NCBI RefSeq assembly: GCF_000003605.2
Contig: NW_003118060.1
Location: 1 to 64,000, forward strand
Source of the DNA: Saccoglossus kowalevskii
Lineage: Eukaryota > Hemichordata > Enteropneusta > Harrimaniidae
DNA length: 64,000 bases
Reading direction: 5' to 3'
The position numbers were made by a program, and so were the translations under genes. A model generated the notes under the pieces. That model made no database searches and was not told where the DNA came from. It worked only from the letters and a program-made list of their open reading frames with translations. Shown here piece after piece: positions 1 through 11,310 of the stretch; the stretch's first letter is position 1; each line of letters starts with the position of its first letter.

Positions 1-139
1 AGTTCATCAGGGTAACTGTCATGTATATCTGCCAAGAAGTTAAGTTTCATGGGTACCTGTCATGGATATCTGCCAAGAGGTTAAGTTTCCAGGGTACCTG
101 TCACAGATACCTGCCTAGAAGTTAAGTTTCCTGGGTACC

Positions 140-840
140 TGTCATGGATATCTGCCTAGAAGTTAAGTTTCCAGGGTACCTGTCATGAATATCTGCCTAG
201 AAGTTAAGTTTCCTGTCTACCTGTCATTTATATCTGCCTAGAAGTTAAGTTTCCTGCGTACCTGTCATGGATATCTGTCAATAAGTTGAGTTTTCTGGGT
301 ACCTGTCATGGATATCTGCCTAAGTTTCCTAGGTACCTGTCATGGATATCTGCCTAGAAGTTAAGTTTCATGGGTACCTGTCATGGATATCTGCCTAGAA
401 GTTAAGTTTCCTGGGTACCTGTCATGTATATCTGCCTCGAAGTTAAGTTTGCTGGGCACCTATCATGTATATCTGCCTAGAAGTTAAGTTTCCTGGGTAC
501 CTGTCATGGATATCTATCAAGAAGGTAAGTTTCCTGGGTACCTGTCATGGATATCTGCCTAGAAGTTAAGTTTCCTGGGTACCTGTCATGGATATATGCC
601 TTGAAGGTAAGTTTCCTGGGTACCTGTCATGTATATCTGCCTCCAAGTTAAGTTTCTTTGGTACCTGTCATAGATATCTGCCAAGAAGTTAAGTTTCCTG
701 GGTACCTGTCATGTATATCTGCTTAGAAGTTAAGTTTCCTGGGTACATGTCATGTATATCTGCCTAGAAGTTAAGTTTCCTGGGTACCTGTCATGGATAT
801 CTGCCAAGAAGTTAAGTTTCCTGGGTACCTGTCACAGATA
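140..840 (+). repeat. Block paired with 51,977-52,677 (offset 51,837)
   Basis: The offset is constant at ATGAATATC (185 and 52,022) and at CATAGATATC (669 and 52,506). The rare TTCTTTGG ending and the TTCATG ending after the 34-bp monomer are also shared. The left flanks differ completely (CACAGATACC here, GATAGCTGCC there), which marks the edge of the copied block. Confidence 0.8.
298..331 (+). repeat. 34-bp deletion monomer, CCTAGG junction (exemplar)
   Basis: Monomer bases 26-32 (GAAGTTA) are missing, so GCCTA runs straight into AGTTTCC. The deleted stretch is flanked by TA on both sides, consistent with a microhomology or slippage deletion. The following junction reads CCTAGGTACCTG. The same variant recurs near 1,583, 2,847, 5,216, 6,683, 15,601, 16,898, 19,021, 22,109, 24,766, 25,169, 38,550, 45,421, 47,341, 47,993, 50,480, 52,155, 54,810, 56,118, 59,840, 60,847 and 62,102. 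Two sister forms exist. One has TTTACTAGG (19,631; 20,228; 41,606; 42,205; 63,851). The other has the plain TTTCCTGGG ending (19,827; 26,188; 40,717; 41,201; 41,803; 42,402; 43,134). Confidence 0.9.
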
Positions 841-1165
841 CCTGCCTAGAAGTTAAGTTTCCTGGGTACCTGTCATGGATATCTGCCTAGAGGTTACGTT
901 TCTTGGGTACCTGTCATGTATATCTGCCTAGAAGTTAAGTTTCCTGGGTACCTGTCATGGATATCTGCCTCCAAGTTAAGTTTCCTGGGTACCTGTCTTG
1001 GATATCTGCCTAGAAGTAAATTTTCCTGGGTACCTGTCATGTATATCTGCCTAGAAGTTAAGTTTTCTGGGTACCTGTCATGTATATCTGCCTAGAAGAT
1101 AAGTTTCCTGGCTACCTGTCATGGATATCTGCCTAGAAGGTAAGTTTCCTGGGTACCTGTCATGG
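700..1165 (+). repeat. Block paired with 7,024-7,489 (offset 6,324)
   Basis: CACAGATACC (833 and 7,157) and the rare GAAGATAAG before GCTACC (1,097 and 7,421) keep the same 6,324-bp offset, with the module C monomers between them in the same order. The blocks part company on the right. At 7,500 the partner has lost a base in CTAAAG. Confidence 0.75.
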
Positions 1166-1240
1166 ATAGCTGCCTAAAAGTTAAATTTCCTGGGTACCTG
1201 TCATGTATATCTGCCTAGAAGTTAAGTTTCCAGGGTACCT

Positions 1241-4200
1241 GTCCGAGATATCTGCCTACAAGTTAAGTTTCTTGGGTACCTGTCATGGATATCTTCCTAG
1301 AAGTTAAGTTTCCTGGGTACCTGTCATGTATATCTGCTTAGAAGTCAAGTTTCCTGGGTACCTGTCATGTATATCTGCCAAGAAGTTAAGTTTCATGGGT
1401 ACCTGTCATGGATATCTGCCAAGAAGTTAAGTTTCCTGGGTACCTGTCACAGATACCTGCCTAGAAGTTAACTTTCCTGGGTACCTGTCATGGATATCTG
1501 CCTAGAAGTTAAGTTTCCAGGGTACCTGTCATGGATATCTGTCAATAAGTTGAGTTTTCTGGGTACCTGTCATGGATATCTGCCTAAGTTTCCTAGGTAC
1601 CTGCCATGGATATCTGCCTAGAAGTTAAGTTTCCTGGGTACCTGTCATGGATATCTGCCTAGAAGTTAAGTTTCCTGGGTACCTGTCATGTATATCTGCC
1701 TCGAAGTTAAGTTTGCTGGGTACCTATCATGTATATCTGCCTAGAAGTTAAGTTTCCTGGGTACCTGTCTTGGATATCTATCAAGAAGGTAAGTTTCCTG
1801 GGTACCTGTCATGGATATCTGCCTAGAAGTTAAGTTTCCTGGGTACCTGTCATGGATATATGCCTTGAAGGTAAGTTTCCTGGGTACCTGTCATGTATAT
1901 CTGCCTCCAAGTTAAGTTTCTTGGGTACCTGTCATGGATATCTGCCAAGAAGTTAAGTTTCATGGGTACCTGTCATGGATATCTGCCTAGAAGTTAAGTT
2001 TCCTGTATAGCTGTCATGTATATCTGCCTAGAAGTTAAGTTTCATGGGTACCTGTCATGTATATCTGCCTAGAAGTTAATTTTCCCGGGTATCTGTCATG
2101 TATATCTGCCTAGAAGTTAAGTTTCCTGGGTACCTGTCATGGATATCAGCTTAGAAGTTAAGTTTCCTGGGTACCTGTCATGGATATCTGTCTATAAGTT
2201 GAGTTTCCTGGGTACCTGTCATGGATATCTGCCTAGAAGTTAAGTTTCCTGGGTACCTGTCATGTATATCTGCTTCCAAGTTAAGTTTCCTGGGTACCTG
2301 TCATGGATATCTGCCTAGAAGTTAAGTTTCCTGGGTATCTGTTATGTATATCTGCCGGGAAGTTAAGTTTCCAGGGTACCTGTCATGGATATCTGCCTAG
2401 AAGCTAAGTTTCGTGGGTACCTGTCAAGGATATCTGCCTAGAAGTTAAGTTTCCTGGGTACCTGTCATGTATATCTGCCTCCAAGTAAAGTTTCTCGGGT
2501 ACCTGTCATGTATATCTGCTTAGAAGTCAAGTTTCCTGGGTACCTGTCATGTATATCTGCCAAGAGGTTAAGTTTCATGGGTACCTGTCATGGATATCTG
2601 CCAAGAAGTTAAGTTTCCTGGGTACCTGTCACAGATACCTGCCTAGAAGTTAAGTTTCCTGGGTACCTGTCATGGATATCTGCCTAGAAGTTAAGTTTCC
2701 AGGGTACCTGTCATGGATATCTGCCTAGAAGTTATGTTTCCTGTCTACCTGTCATTTATATCTGCCTAGAAGTTAAGTTTCCTGCGTACCTGTCATGGAT
2801 ATCTGTCAATAAGTTGAGTTTTCTGGGTACCTGTCATGGATATCTGCCTAAGTTTCCTAGGTACCTGTCATGGATATCTGCCTAGAAGTTAAGTTTCCTG
2901 GGTACCTGTCATGGATATCTGCCTAGAAGTTAAGTTTCCTGGGTACCTGTCATGTATATCTGCCTCGAAGTTAAGTTTGCTGGGTACCTATCATGTATAT
3001 CTGCCTAGAAGTTAAGTTTCCTGGGTACCTGTCATGGATATCTATCAAGAAGGTAAGTTTCCTGGGTACCTGTCATGGATATCTGCCTAGAAGTTAAGTT
3101 TCCTGGGTACCTGTCATGGATATATGCCTTGAAGGTAAGTTTCCTGGGTACCTGTCATGTATATCTGCCTCCAAGTTAAGTTTCTTGGGTACCTGTCATG
3201 GATATCTGCCTCCAAGTTAAGTTTCCTGTATAGCTGTCATGTATATCTGCCTAGAAGTTAAGTTTCCTGGGTACCTGTCATGTATATCTGCTTAGAAGTT
3301 AAGTTTCCTGGGTACATGTCATGTATATCTGCCTAGAAGTTAAGTTTCCTGGGTACCTGTCATGGATATCTGCCTAGAAGTTAAGTTTCTTGGGAACCTG
3401 TCATGGATATCTGCCTAGAAGTAAAGTTTCCTGGGTACCTGTCAAGTATATCTGCCTAGAAGTTAAGTTTCCTGGGTACCTGTCATGGATATCTGCCTCC
3501 AAGTTAAGTTTCCTGGGTACCTGTCTTGGATATCTGCCTAGAAGGTAAGTTTCCTGGGTACCTGTCATGGATATCTGCCTCGAAGGTAAGTTTCCTGGGT
3601 ACCTGTCATGGATAGCTGCCTAAAAGTTAAATTTCCTGGGTACCTGTCATGTATATCTGCCTAGAAGTTAAGTTTCCTGGGTACCTGTCCGGGATATCTG
3701 CCTACAAGTTAAGTTTCTTGGGTACCTGTCATGGATATCTTCCTAGAAGTTAAGTTTCCTGGGTACCTGTCATGTATATCTGCTTAGAAGTCAAGTTTCC
3801 TGGGTACCTGTCATGTATATCTGCCAAGAAGTTAAGTTTCATGGGTACCTGTCATGGATATCTGCCAAGAAGTTAAGTTTCCTGGGTACCTGTCACAGAT
3901 ACCTGCCTAGAAGTTAAGTTTCATGGGTACCTGTCATGGATATCTGCCTAGAAGTTAAGTTTCCAGGGTACCTGTCATGGATATCTGCCTAGAAGTTAAG
4001 TTTCCTATCTACCTGTCATTTATATCTGCCTAGAAGTTATGTTTCCTGCGTACCTGTCATGGATATCTGTCAATAAGTTAAGTTTTCTGGGTACCTGTCA
4101 TGTATATCTGCCTCGAAGTTAAGTTTGCTGGGTACCTATCATGTATATCTGCCTAGAAGTTAAGTTTCCTGGGTACCTGTCATGGATATCTATCAAGAAG

Positions 4201-6259
4201 GTAAGTTTCCTGGGTACCTGTCATGGATATCTGCCTAGAAGTTAAGTTTCCTGGGTACCTGTCATGGATATATGCCTTGAAGGTAAGTTTCCTGGGTACC
4301 TGTCATGTATATCTGCCTCCAAGTTAAGTTTCTTGGGTACCTGTCATGGATATCTGCCAAGAAGTTAAGTTTCCTGTATAGCTGTCATGTATATCTGCCT
4401 AGAAGTTAAGTTTCCTGGGTACCTGTCATGTATATCTGCTTAGAAGTTAAGTTTCCTGGGTACATGTCATATATATCTGCCTAGAAGTTAAGTTTCCTGG
4501 GTACCTGTCATGTATATCTGCCTAGAAGTTAAGTTTCCTGGGTACCTGTCATGGATATCTGCCTCCAAGTTAAGTTTCCTGGGTACCTGTCTTGGATATC
4601 TGCCTAGAAGTAAATTTTCCTGGGTACCTGTCATGTATATCTGCCTAGAAGTTAAGTTCCTGGGTACCTGTCATGGATATCTGCTTAGAAGTTAAGTTTC
4701 CTGGGTACCTGTCATGGATATCTGCCTAGAAGGTAAGTTTCTTGGGTACCTGTCATGGATATCTGCCTAGAAGGTAAGTTTCCTGGGTACCTGTCATGGA
4801 TATCTGCCTAGAAGTTAAGTTTCTTGGGAACCTGTCATGAATATCTTACTAGAAGATAAGTTTCCTGGGTACCTGTCATGTACATCTGCTTAGAAGTTAA
4901 GTTTCCTGGGTACCTGTCATGTATATCTGCCTAGAAGTTAAGTTTCCTGGGTACCTGTCATGGATATCTGCCTAGAAGTTAAGTTTCATGGGTACCTGTC
5001 ATGTATATCTGCCTCGAAGTTAAGTTTGCTGGGTACCTATCTTGTATATCTGCCTAGAAGTTAAGTTTCCTGGGTACCTGTCATGGATATCTGCCCAGAA
5101 GTTAAGTTTCCTGGGTACCTGCCATGGATATATGCCTAGAAAGTAAGTTTCCTGGGTACCTGTCATGGATATCTGCCTAGAAGTTGAGTTTTCTGGGTAC
5201 CTGTCATGGATATCTGCCTAAGTTTCCTAGGTACCTGTCATGGATATCTGCCTAGAAGTTAAGTTTCCTGGGGTACCTGTCATGGATATCTGCCTAGAGT
5301 TAAGTTTCCTGGGTACCTGTCATGTATATCTGACTCGAAGTTAAGTTTGCTGGGTACCTATCATGTATATCTGCCTAGAAGTTAAGTTTCCTGGGGACCT
5401 GTCATGGATATCTATCAAGAAGGTAAGTTTCCTGGGTACCTGTCATGGATATCTGCCTAGAAGTTAAGTTTCCTTGGTACCTGTCATGGATATATGCCTT
5501 GAAGGTAAGTTTCCTGGGTACCTGTCATGTATATCTGCCTCCAAGTTAAGTTTCTTGGGTACCTGTCATGGATATCTGCCAAGAAGTTAAGTTTCCTGTA
5601 TAGCTGTCATGTATATCTGCCTAGAGTTAAGTTTCCTGGGTACCTGTCATGTATATCTGCTTAGAAGTTAAGTTTCCTGGGTACATGTCATGTATATCTG
5701 CCTAGAAGTTAAGTTTCCTGGGTACCTGTCATGGATATCTGCCTAGAAGTTAAGTTCCTGGGTACCTGTCATGGATATCTGCTTAGAAGTTAAGTTTCCT
5801 GGGTACCTGTCATGGATATCTGCCTAGAAGTTAAGTTTCTTGGGAACCTGTCATGGATATCTGCCTAGAAGTAAAGTTTCCTGGGTACCTGTCATGTATA
5901 TCTGCCTAGAAGTTAAGTTTCCTGGGTACCTGTCATGGATATCTGCCTCCAAGTTAAGTTTCCTGGGTACCTGTCTTGGATATCTGCCTAGAAGTAAATT
6001 TTCCTGGGTACCTGTCATGTATATCTGCCTAGAAGTTAAGTTTTCTGTGTACCTGTCATGTATATCTGCCTAGAAGTTAAATTTCCTGGCTACCTGTCAT
6101 GGATATCTGCCTAGAAGGTAAGTTTCCTGGGTACCTGTCATGGATATCTGCCTCGAAGGTAAGTTTCCTGGGTACCTGTCATGGATAGTTGCCTAAAAGT
6201 TAAATTTCCTGGGTACCTGTCATGTATATCTGCCTAGAAGTTAAGTTTCCTGGGTACCT
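1241..6259 (+). repeat. Two successive ~2.5-kb higher-order units (irregular)
   Basis: The rare GTCCGRGAT monomer occurs at 1,241, 3,687 and 6,260, giving intervals of 2,446 and 2,573 bp. Each interval holds about 60 monomers built from the module series above. The two are not simple copies. The first contains a module E run that the second lacks, and the second contains part of module B (the TTACTAG monomer near 4,850) and a repeated module A segment. The marker's later spacing ranges from about 0.5 to 9.1 kb, so 2.5 kb is a common but not a fixed period. Confidence 0.6.
3540..4105 (+). repeat. Block paired with 59,271-59,835 (offset 55,730)
   Basis: The rare TTTCCTATCTACC junction (4,001 and 59,731), GAAGTTATG beside it and GTCCGGG (3,687 and 59,417) share one offset of 55,730 bp. 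This is the most distant private pair I found. A one-base loss at about 59,353 shifts the left part by one. Confidence 0.8.
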
Positions 6260-8789
6260 GTCCGGGATATCTGCCTACAAGTTAAGTTTCTTGGGTACCT
6301 GTCATGGATATCTTCCTAGAAGTTAAGTTTCCTGGGTACCTGTCATGTATATCTGCTTAGAAGTCAAGTTTCCTGGGTACCTGTCATGTATATCTGCCAA
6401 GAAGTTAAGTTTCATGGGTACCTGTCATGGATATCTGCCAAGAAGTTAAGTTTCCTGGGTACCTGTCACAGATACCTGCCTAGAAGTTAAGTTTCCTGGG
6501 TACCTGTCATGGATATCTGCCTAGAAGTTAAGTTTCCAGGGTACCTGTCATGGATATCTGCCTAGAAGTTAAGTTTCCTGTCTACCTGTCATTTATATCT
6601 GCCTAGAAGTTATGTTTCCTGCGTACCTGTCATGGATATCTGTCAATAAGTTGAGTTTTCTGGGTACCTGTCATGGATATCTGCCTAAGTTTCCTAGGTA
6701 CCTGTCATGTATATCTGCCTCGAAGTTAAGTTTGCTGGGTACCTATCATGTATATCTGCCTAGAAGTTAAGTTTCCTGGGTACCTGTCATGGATATCTAT
6801 CAAGAAGGTAAGTTTCCTGGGTACCTGTCATGGATATCAGCCTAGAAGTTAAGTTTCCTGGGTACATGTCATGGATATATGCCTTGAAGGTAAGTTTCCT
6901 GGGTACCTGTCATGTATATCTGCCTCCAAGTTAAGTTTCTTGGGTACCTGTCATGGATATCTGCCAATAAGTTAAGTTTCCTGTATAGCTGTCATGTATA
7001 TCTGCCTAGAAGTTAAGTTTCCTGGGTACCTGTCATGTATATCTGCTTAGAAGTTAAGTTTCCTCGGTACATGTCATGTATATCTGCCTAGAAGTTAAGT
7101 TTCCTGGGTACCTGTCATGGATATCTGCCAAGAAGTTAAGTTTCCTGGGTACCTGTCACAGATACCTGCCTAGAAGTTAAGTTTCCTGGGTACCTGTCAT
7201 GGATATCTGCCTAGAGGTTACGTTTCTTGGGTACCTGTCATGTATATCTGCCTAGAAGTTAAGTTTCCTGGGTACCTGTCATGGATATCTGCCTCCAAGT
7301 TAAGTTTCCTGGGTACCTGTCTTGGATATCTGCCTAGAAGTAAATTTTCCTGGGTACCTGTCATGTATATCTGCCTAGAAGTTAAGTTTTCTGGGTACCT
7401 GTCATGTATATCTGCCTAGAAGATAAGTTTCCTGGCTACCTGTCATGGATATCTGCCTAGAAGGTAAGTTTCCTGGGTACCTGTCATGGATAGCTGCCTA
7501 AAGTTAAATTTCCTGGGTACCTGTCATGTATATCTGCCTAGAAGTTAAGTTTCCTGTTGTACCTGTCATGGATATCTGCCTCCAAGTTAAGTTTCCTGGG
7601 TACCTGTCTTGGATATCTGCCTAGAAGTAAATTTTCCTGGGTACCTGTCATGTATATCTGCCTAGAAGTTAAGTTTTCTGGGTACCTGTCATGTATATCT
7701 GCCTAGAAGTTAAGTTTCCTGGCTACCTGTCATGGATATCTGCCTAGAAGGTAAGTTTCCTGGGTACCTGTCATGGATATCTGCCTCGAAGGTAAGTTTC
7801 CTTGGTACCTGTCATGGATAGCTGCCTAAAAGTTAAATTTCCTGGGTACCTGTCATGTATATCTGCCTAGAAGTTAAGTTTCCTGGGTACCTGTCATGGA
7901 TATCTGCCTAGAAGTTAAGTTTCTTGGGTACCTGTCATGGATATCTGCCTAGAAGTTAAGTTTCCTGGGTACCTGTCATGTATATCTGCTTAGAAGTTAA
8001 GTTTCCTGGGTACATGTCATGTATATCTGTCTAGAAGTTAAGTTTCCTGGGTACCTGTCATGGATATCTGCCAAGAAGTTAAGTTTCCTGGGTACCTGTC
8101 ACAGATACCTGCCTAGAAGTTAAGTTTCCTGGGTACCTGTCATGGATATCTGCCTAGAAGTTAAGTTTCCAGGGTACCTGTCATGGATATCTGCCTCGAA
8201 GTTAAGTTTCCTGTCTACCTGTCATTTATATCTGCCTAGAAGTTAAGTTTCCTGCGTACCTGTCATGGATATCTGTCTATAAGTTGAGTTTTCTGGGTAC
8301 CTGTCATGGATATCTGCCTAAAAGGTAAGTTTCCTGGGTACCTGTCATGGATATATGCCTAGAAGGTAAGTTTTGTGGGTACCTGTCATGTATATCTGCC
8401 TAGAAGTTAAGTTTCCGGGGTACCTGTCATGGATATCTGCCTAGAAGGTAAGTTTCCTGGGTACCTGTCATGTATATCTGCCTAGAAGTTAAGTTTCCTG
8501 GGTACCTGTCATGGATATCTGCTTAGAAGCTAAGTTTCCTGGGTACCTGTCATGGATATCTGCCTAGAAGTTAATTTTCCTGGGTACCTGTCATGTATAT
8601 CTGCCTAGAAGTTAATTTTTCTGGGTACCTGTCATGTATATCTGCCTAGAAGTTAAGTTTCCTGGGTACCTGTCATGGATATATGCCTAGAAGGTAAGTT
8701 TCCTGGGTACCTGTCATGGATATCTGCCTAGAAGGTAAGTTTCCTGGGTACCTGTCATGGATATCTGCCTAGAAGTTAAGTTTCCTGGG

Positions 8790-9288
8790 TACCTGTCATG
8801 TATATCTGCCTAGAAGTTAAGTTTCCTGGGTACCTGTCATGGATATCTGCCTAGAAGTTAATTTTCCTGGGTACTTGTCATGTATATCTGCCTAGAAGTT
8901 AAGTTTCCTGGGTATCTGTTATGTATATCTGCCGGGAAGTTAAGTTTCCAGGGTACCTGTCATGGATATCTGCTTAGAAGCTAAGTTTCATGGGTACCTG
9001 TCAAGGATATCTACCTAGAAGTTAAGTTTCCTGGGTACCTGTCATGGATATCTGCCTAGAAGTTAAGTTTCCTGGGTACCTGTCATGGATATCTGCCTAG
9101 AAGGTAAGTTTCATGGGTACTTCTAGGCCTAGAAGTTAAGTTTCCTGGGTACCTGTCATGGATATCTGCCAAGAAGGTAAGTTTCCTGGGTACCTGTCAT
9201 GGATATCTGCCCAGAAGTTAAGTTTCCTGGGTACCTTCCATGGATATATGCCTAGAAGGTAAGTTTCCTGGGTACCTGTCATGGATAT
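8790..9288 (+). repeat. Block paired with 31,412-31,910 (offset 22,622)
   Basis: It contains the fold-back palindrome, GTTATG with GCCGGG, GAAGCTAAG with TTCATG, GTCAAGG with CTACCTAG, and CTTCCATGG, all at one offset. A third, partial relative without the palindrome lies at about 43,820-44,083. Confidence 0.85.
9119..9136. repeat. 18-bp perfect palindrome at a rearranged 32-bp monomer
   Basis: The sequence ACTTCTAGGCCTAGAAGT is its own reverse complement. The right half (GCCTAGAAGT) is normal monomer sequence. The left half replaces the 15 bp that should lie between GGGTAC and GCCTAG with TTCTAG, which is the reverse complement of the downstream CTAGAA. The monomer is shortened to 32 bp. 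The arrangement looks like a short fold-back template switch. Confidence 0.9.
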
Positions 9289-9439
9289 CTGCCTAGAAGT
9301 AAAGTTTCCTGGGTACCTGTCATGTATATCTGCCTAGAAGTTAAGTTTCCTGGGTACCTGTCATGGATATCCGCCTAGAAGTTAAGTTTCCTGAGTATCT
9401 GTCATGGATATCTGCCTAGAGGTTACGTTTCTTGGGTAC

Positions 9440-10045
9440 CTGTCATGTATATCTGCCTAGAAGTTAAGTTTCCTATGTACCTGTCATGTATATCTCCCTC
9501 CAAGTTAAGTTTCCTGGCTACCTGTCATGGATATCTGCCTAGAAGGTAAGTTTCCTGGGTACCTGTCATGGATATCTGCCTAGAAGGTAAGTTTCCTGTG
9601 TACCTGTCATGGATAGCTGCCTAGAAGTTAAATTTCCTGGGTACCTGTCATGTATATCTGCCTAGAATTTAAGTTTCCTGGGTACCTGTCATGGATATCT
9701 GCCTAGAAGTTAAGTTTCTTGGGTACCTGTCATGGATATCTTCCTAGAAGTTAAGTTTATCTGGGTACCTGTCATGTATATCTGCTTAGAAGTTAAGTTT
9801 CCTGGGTACATGTCATGTATATCTGTCTAGAAGTTAAGTTTCCTGGGTACCTGTCATGGATATCTGCCAAGAAGTTAAGTTTCCTGGGTACCTGTCACAG
9901 ATACCTGCCTAGAAGTTAAGTTTCCTGGGTACCTGTCATGGATATCTGCCTAGAAGTTAAGTTTCCAGGGTACCTGTCATGGATATCTGCCTCGAAGTTA
10001 AGTTTCCTGTCTACCTGTCATTTATATCTGCCTAGAAGTTAAGTT
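9440..10045 (+). repeat. Block paired with 50,950-51,555 (offset 41,510), partly with 20,427-20,907
   Basis: Shared rare variants are TTTCCTATG, ATATCTCCCTCC (9,491 and 51,001), GAATTTAAG and TTAAGTTTATCTGG (9,751 and 51,261). The TTTATCTGG form also occurs at 20,478, where a third copy begins at about 20,427 and continues into module B. Confidence 0.8.
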
Positions 10046-10179
10046 TCCTGCGTACCTGTCATGGATATCTGTCTATAAGTTGAGTTTTCTGGGTACCTGT
10101 CATGGATATCTGCCTAAAAGGTAAGTTTCCTGGGTACCTGTCATGGATATATGCCTAGAAGGTAAGTTTTGTGGGTACC

Positions 10180-10685
10180 TGTCATGTATATCTGCCTAGA
10201 AGTTAAGTTTCCTGGGTACCTGTCGTGGATATCTGCCAAGAAGTTAAGTTTCCTGGGTACCTGTCACAGATACCTGCCTAGAAGTTAAGGTTCCTGGGTA
10301 CCTGTCATGGATATCTGCCTAGAAGTTAAGTTTCCAGGGTACCTGTCATGTATATCTGCCTCGAAGTTAAGTTTCCTGTCTACCTGTCATTTATATCTGC
10401 CTAGAAGTTAAGATGCCTGCGTACCTGTCATGGATATCTGTCTATAAGTTGAGTTTTCTGGGTACCTGTCATGGATATCTGCCTAAAAGGTAAGTTTCCT
10501 GGGTACCTGTCATGGATATATGCCTAGAAGGTAAGTTTTGTGGGTACCTGTCATGGATATCTGCCTAGAAGTTAAGTTTCCTGGGTACCCGTCATGGATA
10601 TCTGCCTAGAAGGTAAGTTTCCTGGGTACCTGTCTAGGATATCTGCCTAGAAGGTAAGTTTCCTGGGTAGCTGTCATGTATATCT
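10180..10685 (+). repeat. Block paired with 57,695-58,200 (offset 47,515)
   Basis: GTCGTGGATATC, TTAAGGTTCC, TTAAGATGCC and GTCTAGGATATC all recur in the same order at a constant 47,515-bp offset (10,221 and 57,736; 10,411 and 57,926; 10,632 and 58,147). Both flanks differ, so the copied piece is about 0.5 kb. Confidence 0.8.
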
Positions 10686-11284
10686 GCCTAGAAGTTAAGT
10701 TTCCTGGGTACCTGTCATAGATATCTGCCTAGAAGTTAAGTTTCCTGGGTACCTGTCATGGATATCTGCCTAGAAGTTAAGTTCCTGGGTACCTGTCATG
10801 GATATCTGCTTAGAAGTTAAGTTTCCTGGGTACCTGTCATGGATATCTGCCTAGAAGGTAAGTTTCTTGGGTACCTGTCATGGATATCTGCCTAGAAGGT
10901 AAGTTTCCTGGGTACCTGTCATGGATATCTGCCTAGAAGTTAAGTTTCTTGGGAACCTGTCATGAATATCTTACTAGAAGTTAAGTTTCCTGGGTACCTG
11001 TCATGTACATCTGCTTAGAAGTTAAGTTTCCTGGGTACCTGTCATGTATATCTGCCTAGAAGTTAAGTTTCCTGGGTACCTGTCATGGATATCTGCCTAG
11101 AAGTTAAGTTTCATGGGTACCTGTCATGTATATCTGCCTCGAAGTTAAGTTTGCTGGGTACCTATCATGTATATCTGCCTAGAAGTTAAGTTTCCTGGGT
11201 ACCTGTCATGGATATCTGCCCAGAAGTTAAGTTTCCTGGGTACCTGTCATGTATATCTGCCTAGAAGTTAAGTTTCCTGGGTGC

Positions 11285-11310
11285 CTGTCACGGATATCCG
11301 CCTAGAAGTT
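11285..11310 (+). repeat. CGGATATCCG monomer variant (exemplar)
   Basis: Two T-to-C changes (monomer positions 12 and 20) convert TGGATATCTG into the 10-bp perfect palindrome CGGATATCCG, with a CpG at each end. The variant recurs as a module C landmark near 13,541, 23,077, 24,100, 29,040, 29,532, 33,827, 34,893, 39,843, 46,470, 54,513, 58,970, 59,988 and 62,658. A copy near 29,940 has one extra C (ATCCCGCC). Confidence 0.85.

Noticed and set aside
3200-3240. TATA-like promoter at CCTGTATAGCTG monomers
   Set aside because: TATA here is a two-base variant of the GGTACC segment and recurs as a module landmark. No transcript start or gene follows it.
4510-6073. Shorter plus-strand open frames of 61 and 77 codons; similar ones near 45,001, 48,343, 49,039, 50,062 and 61,683
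   Set aside because: They recur wherever the same module recurs, with near-identical peptides. That is what duplicated satellite DNA gives, not a conserved gene family.
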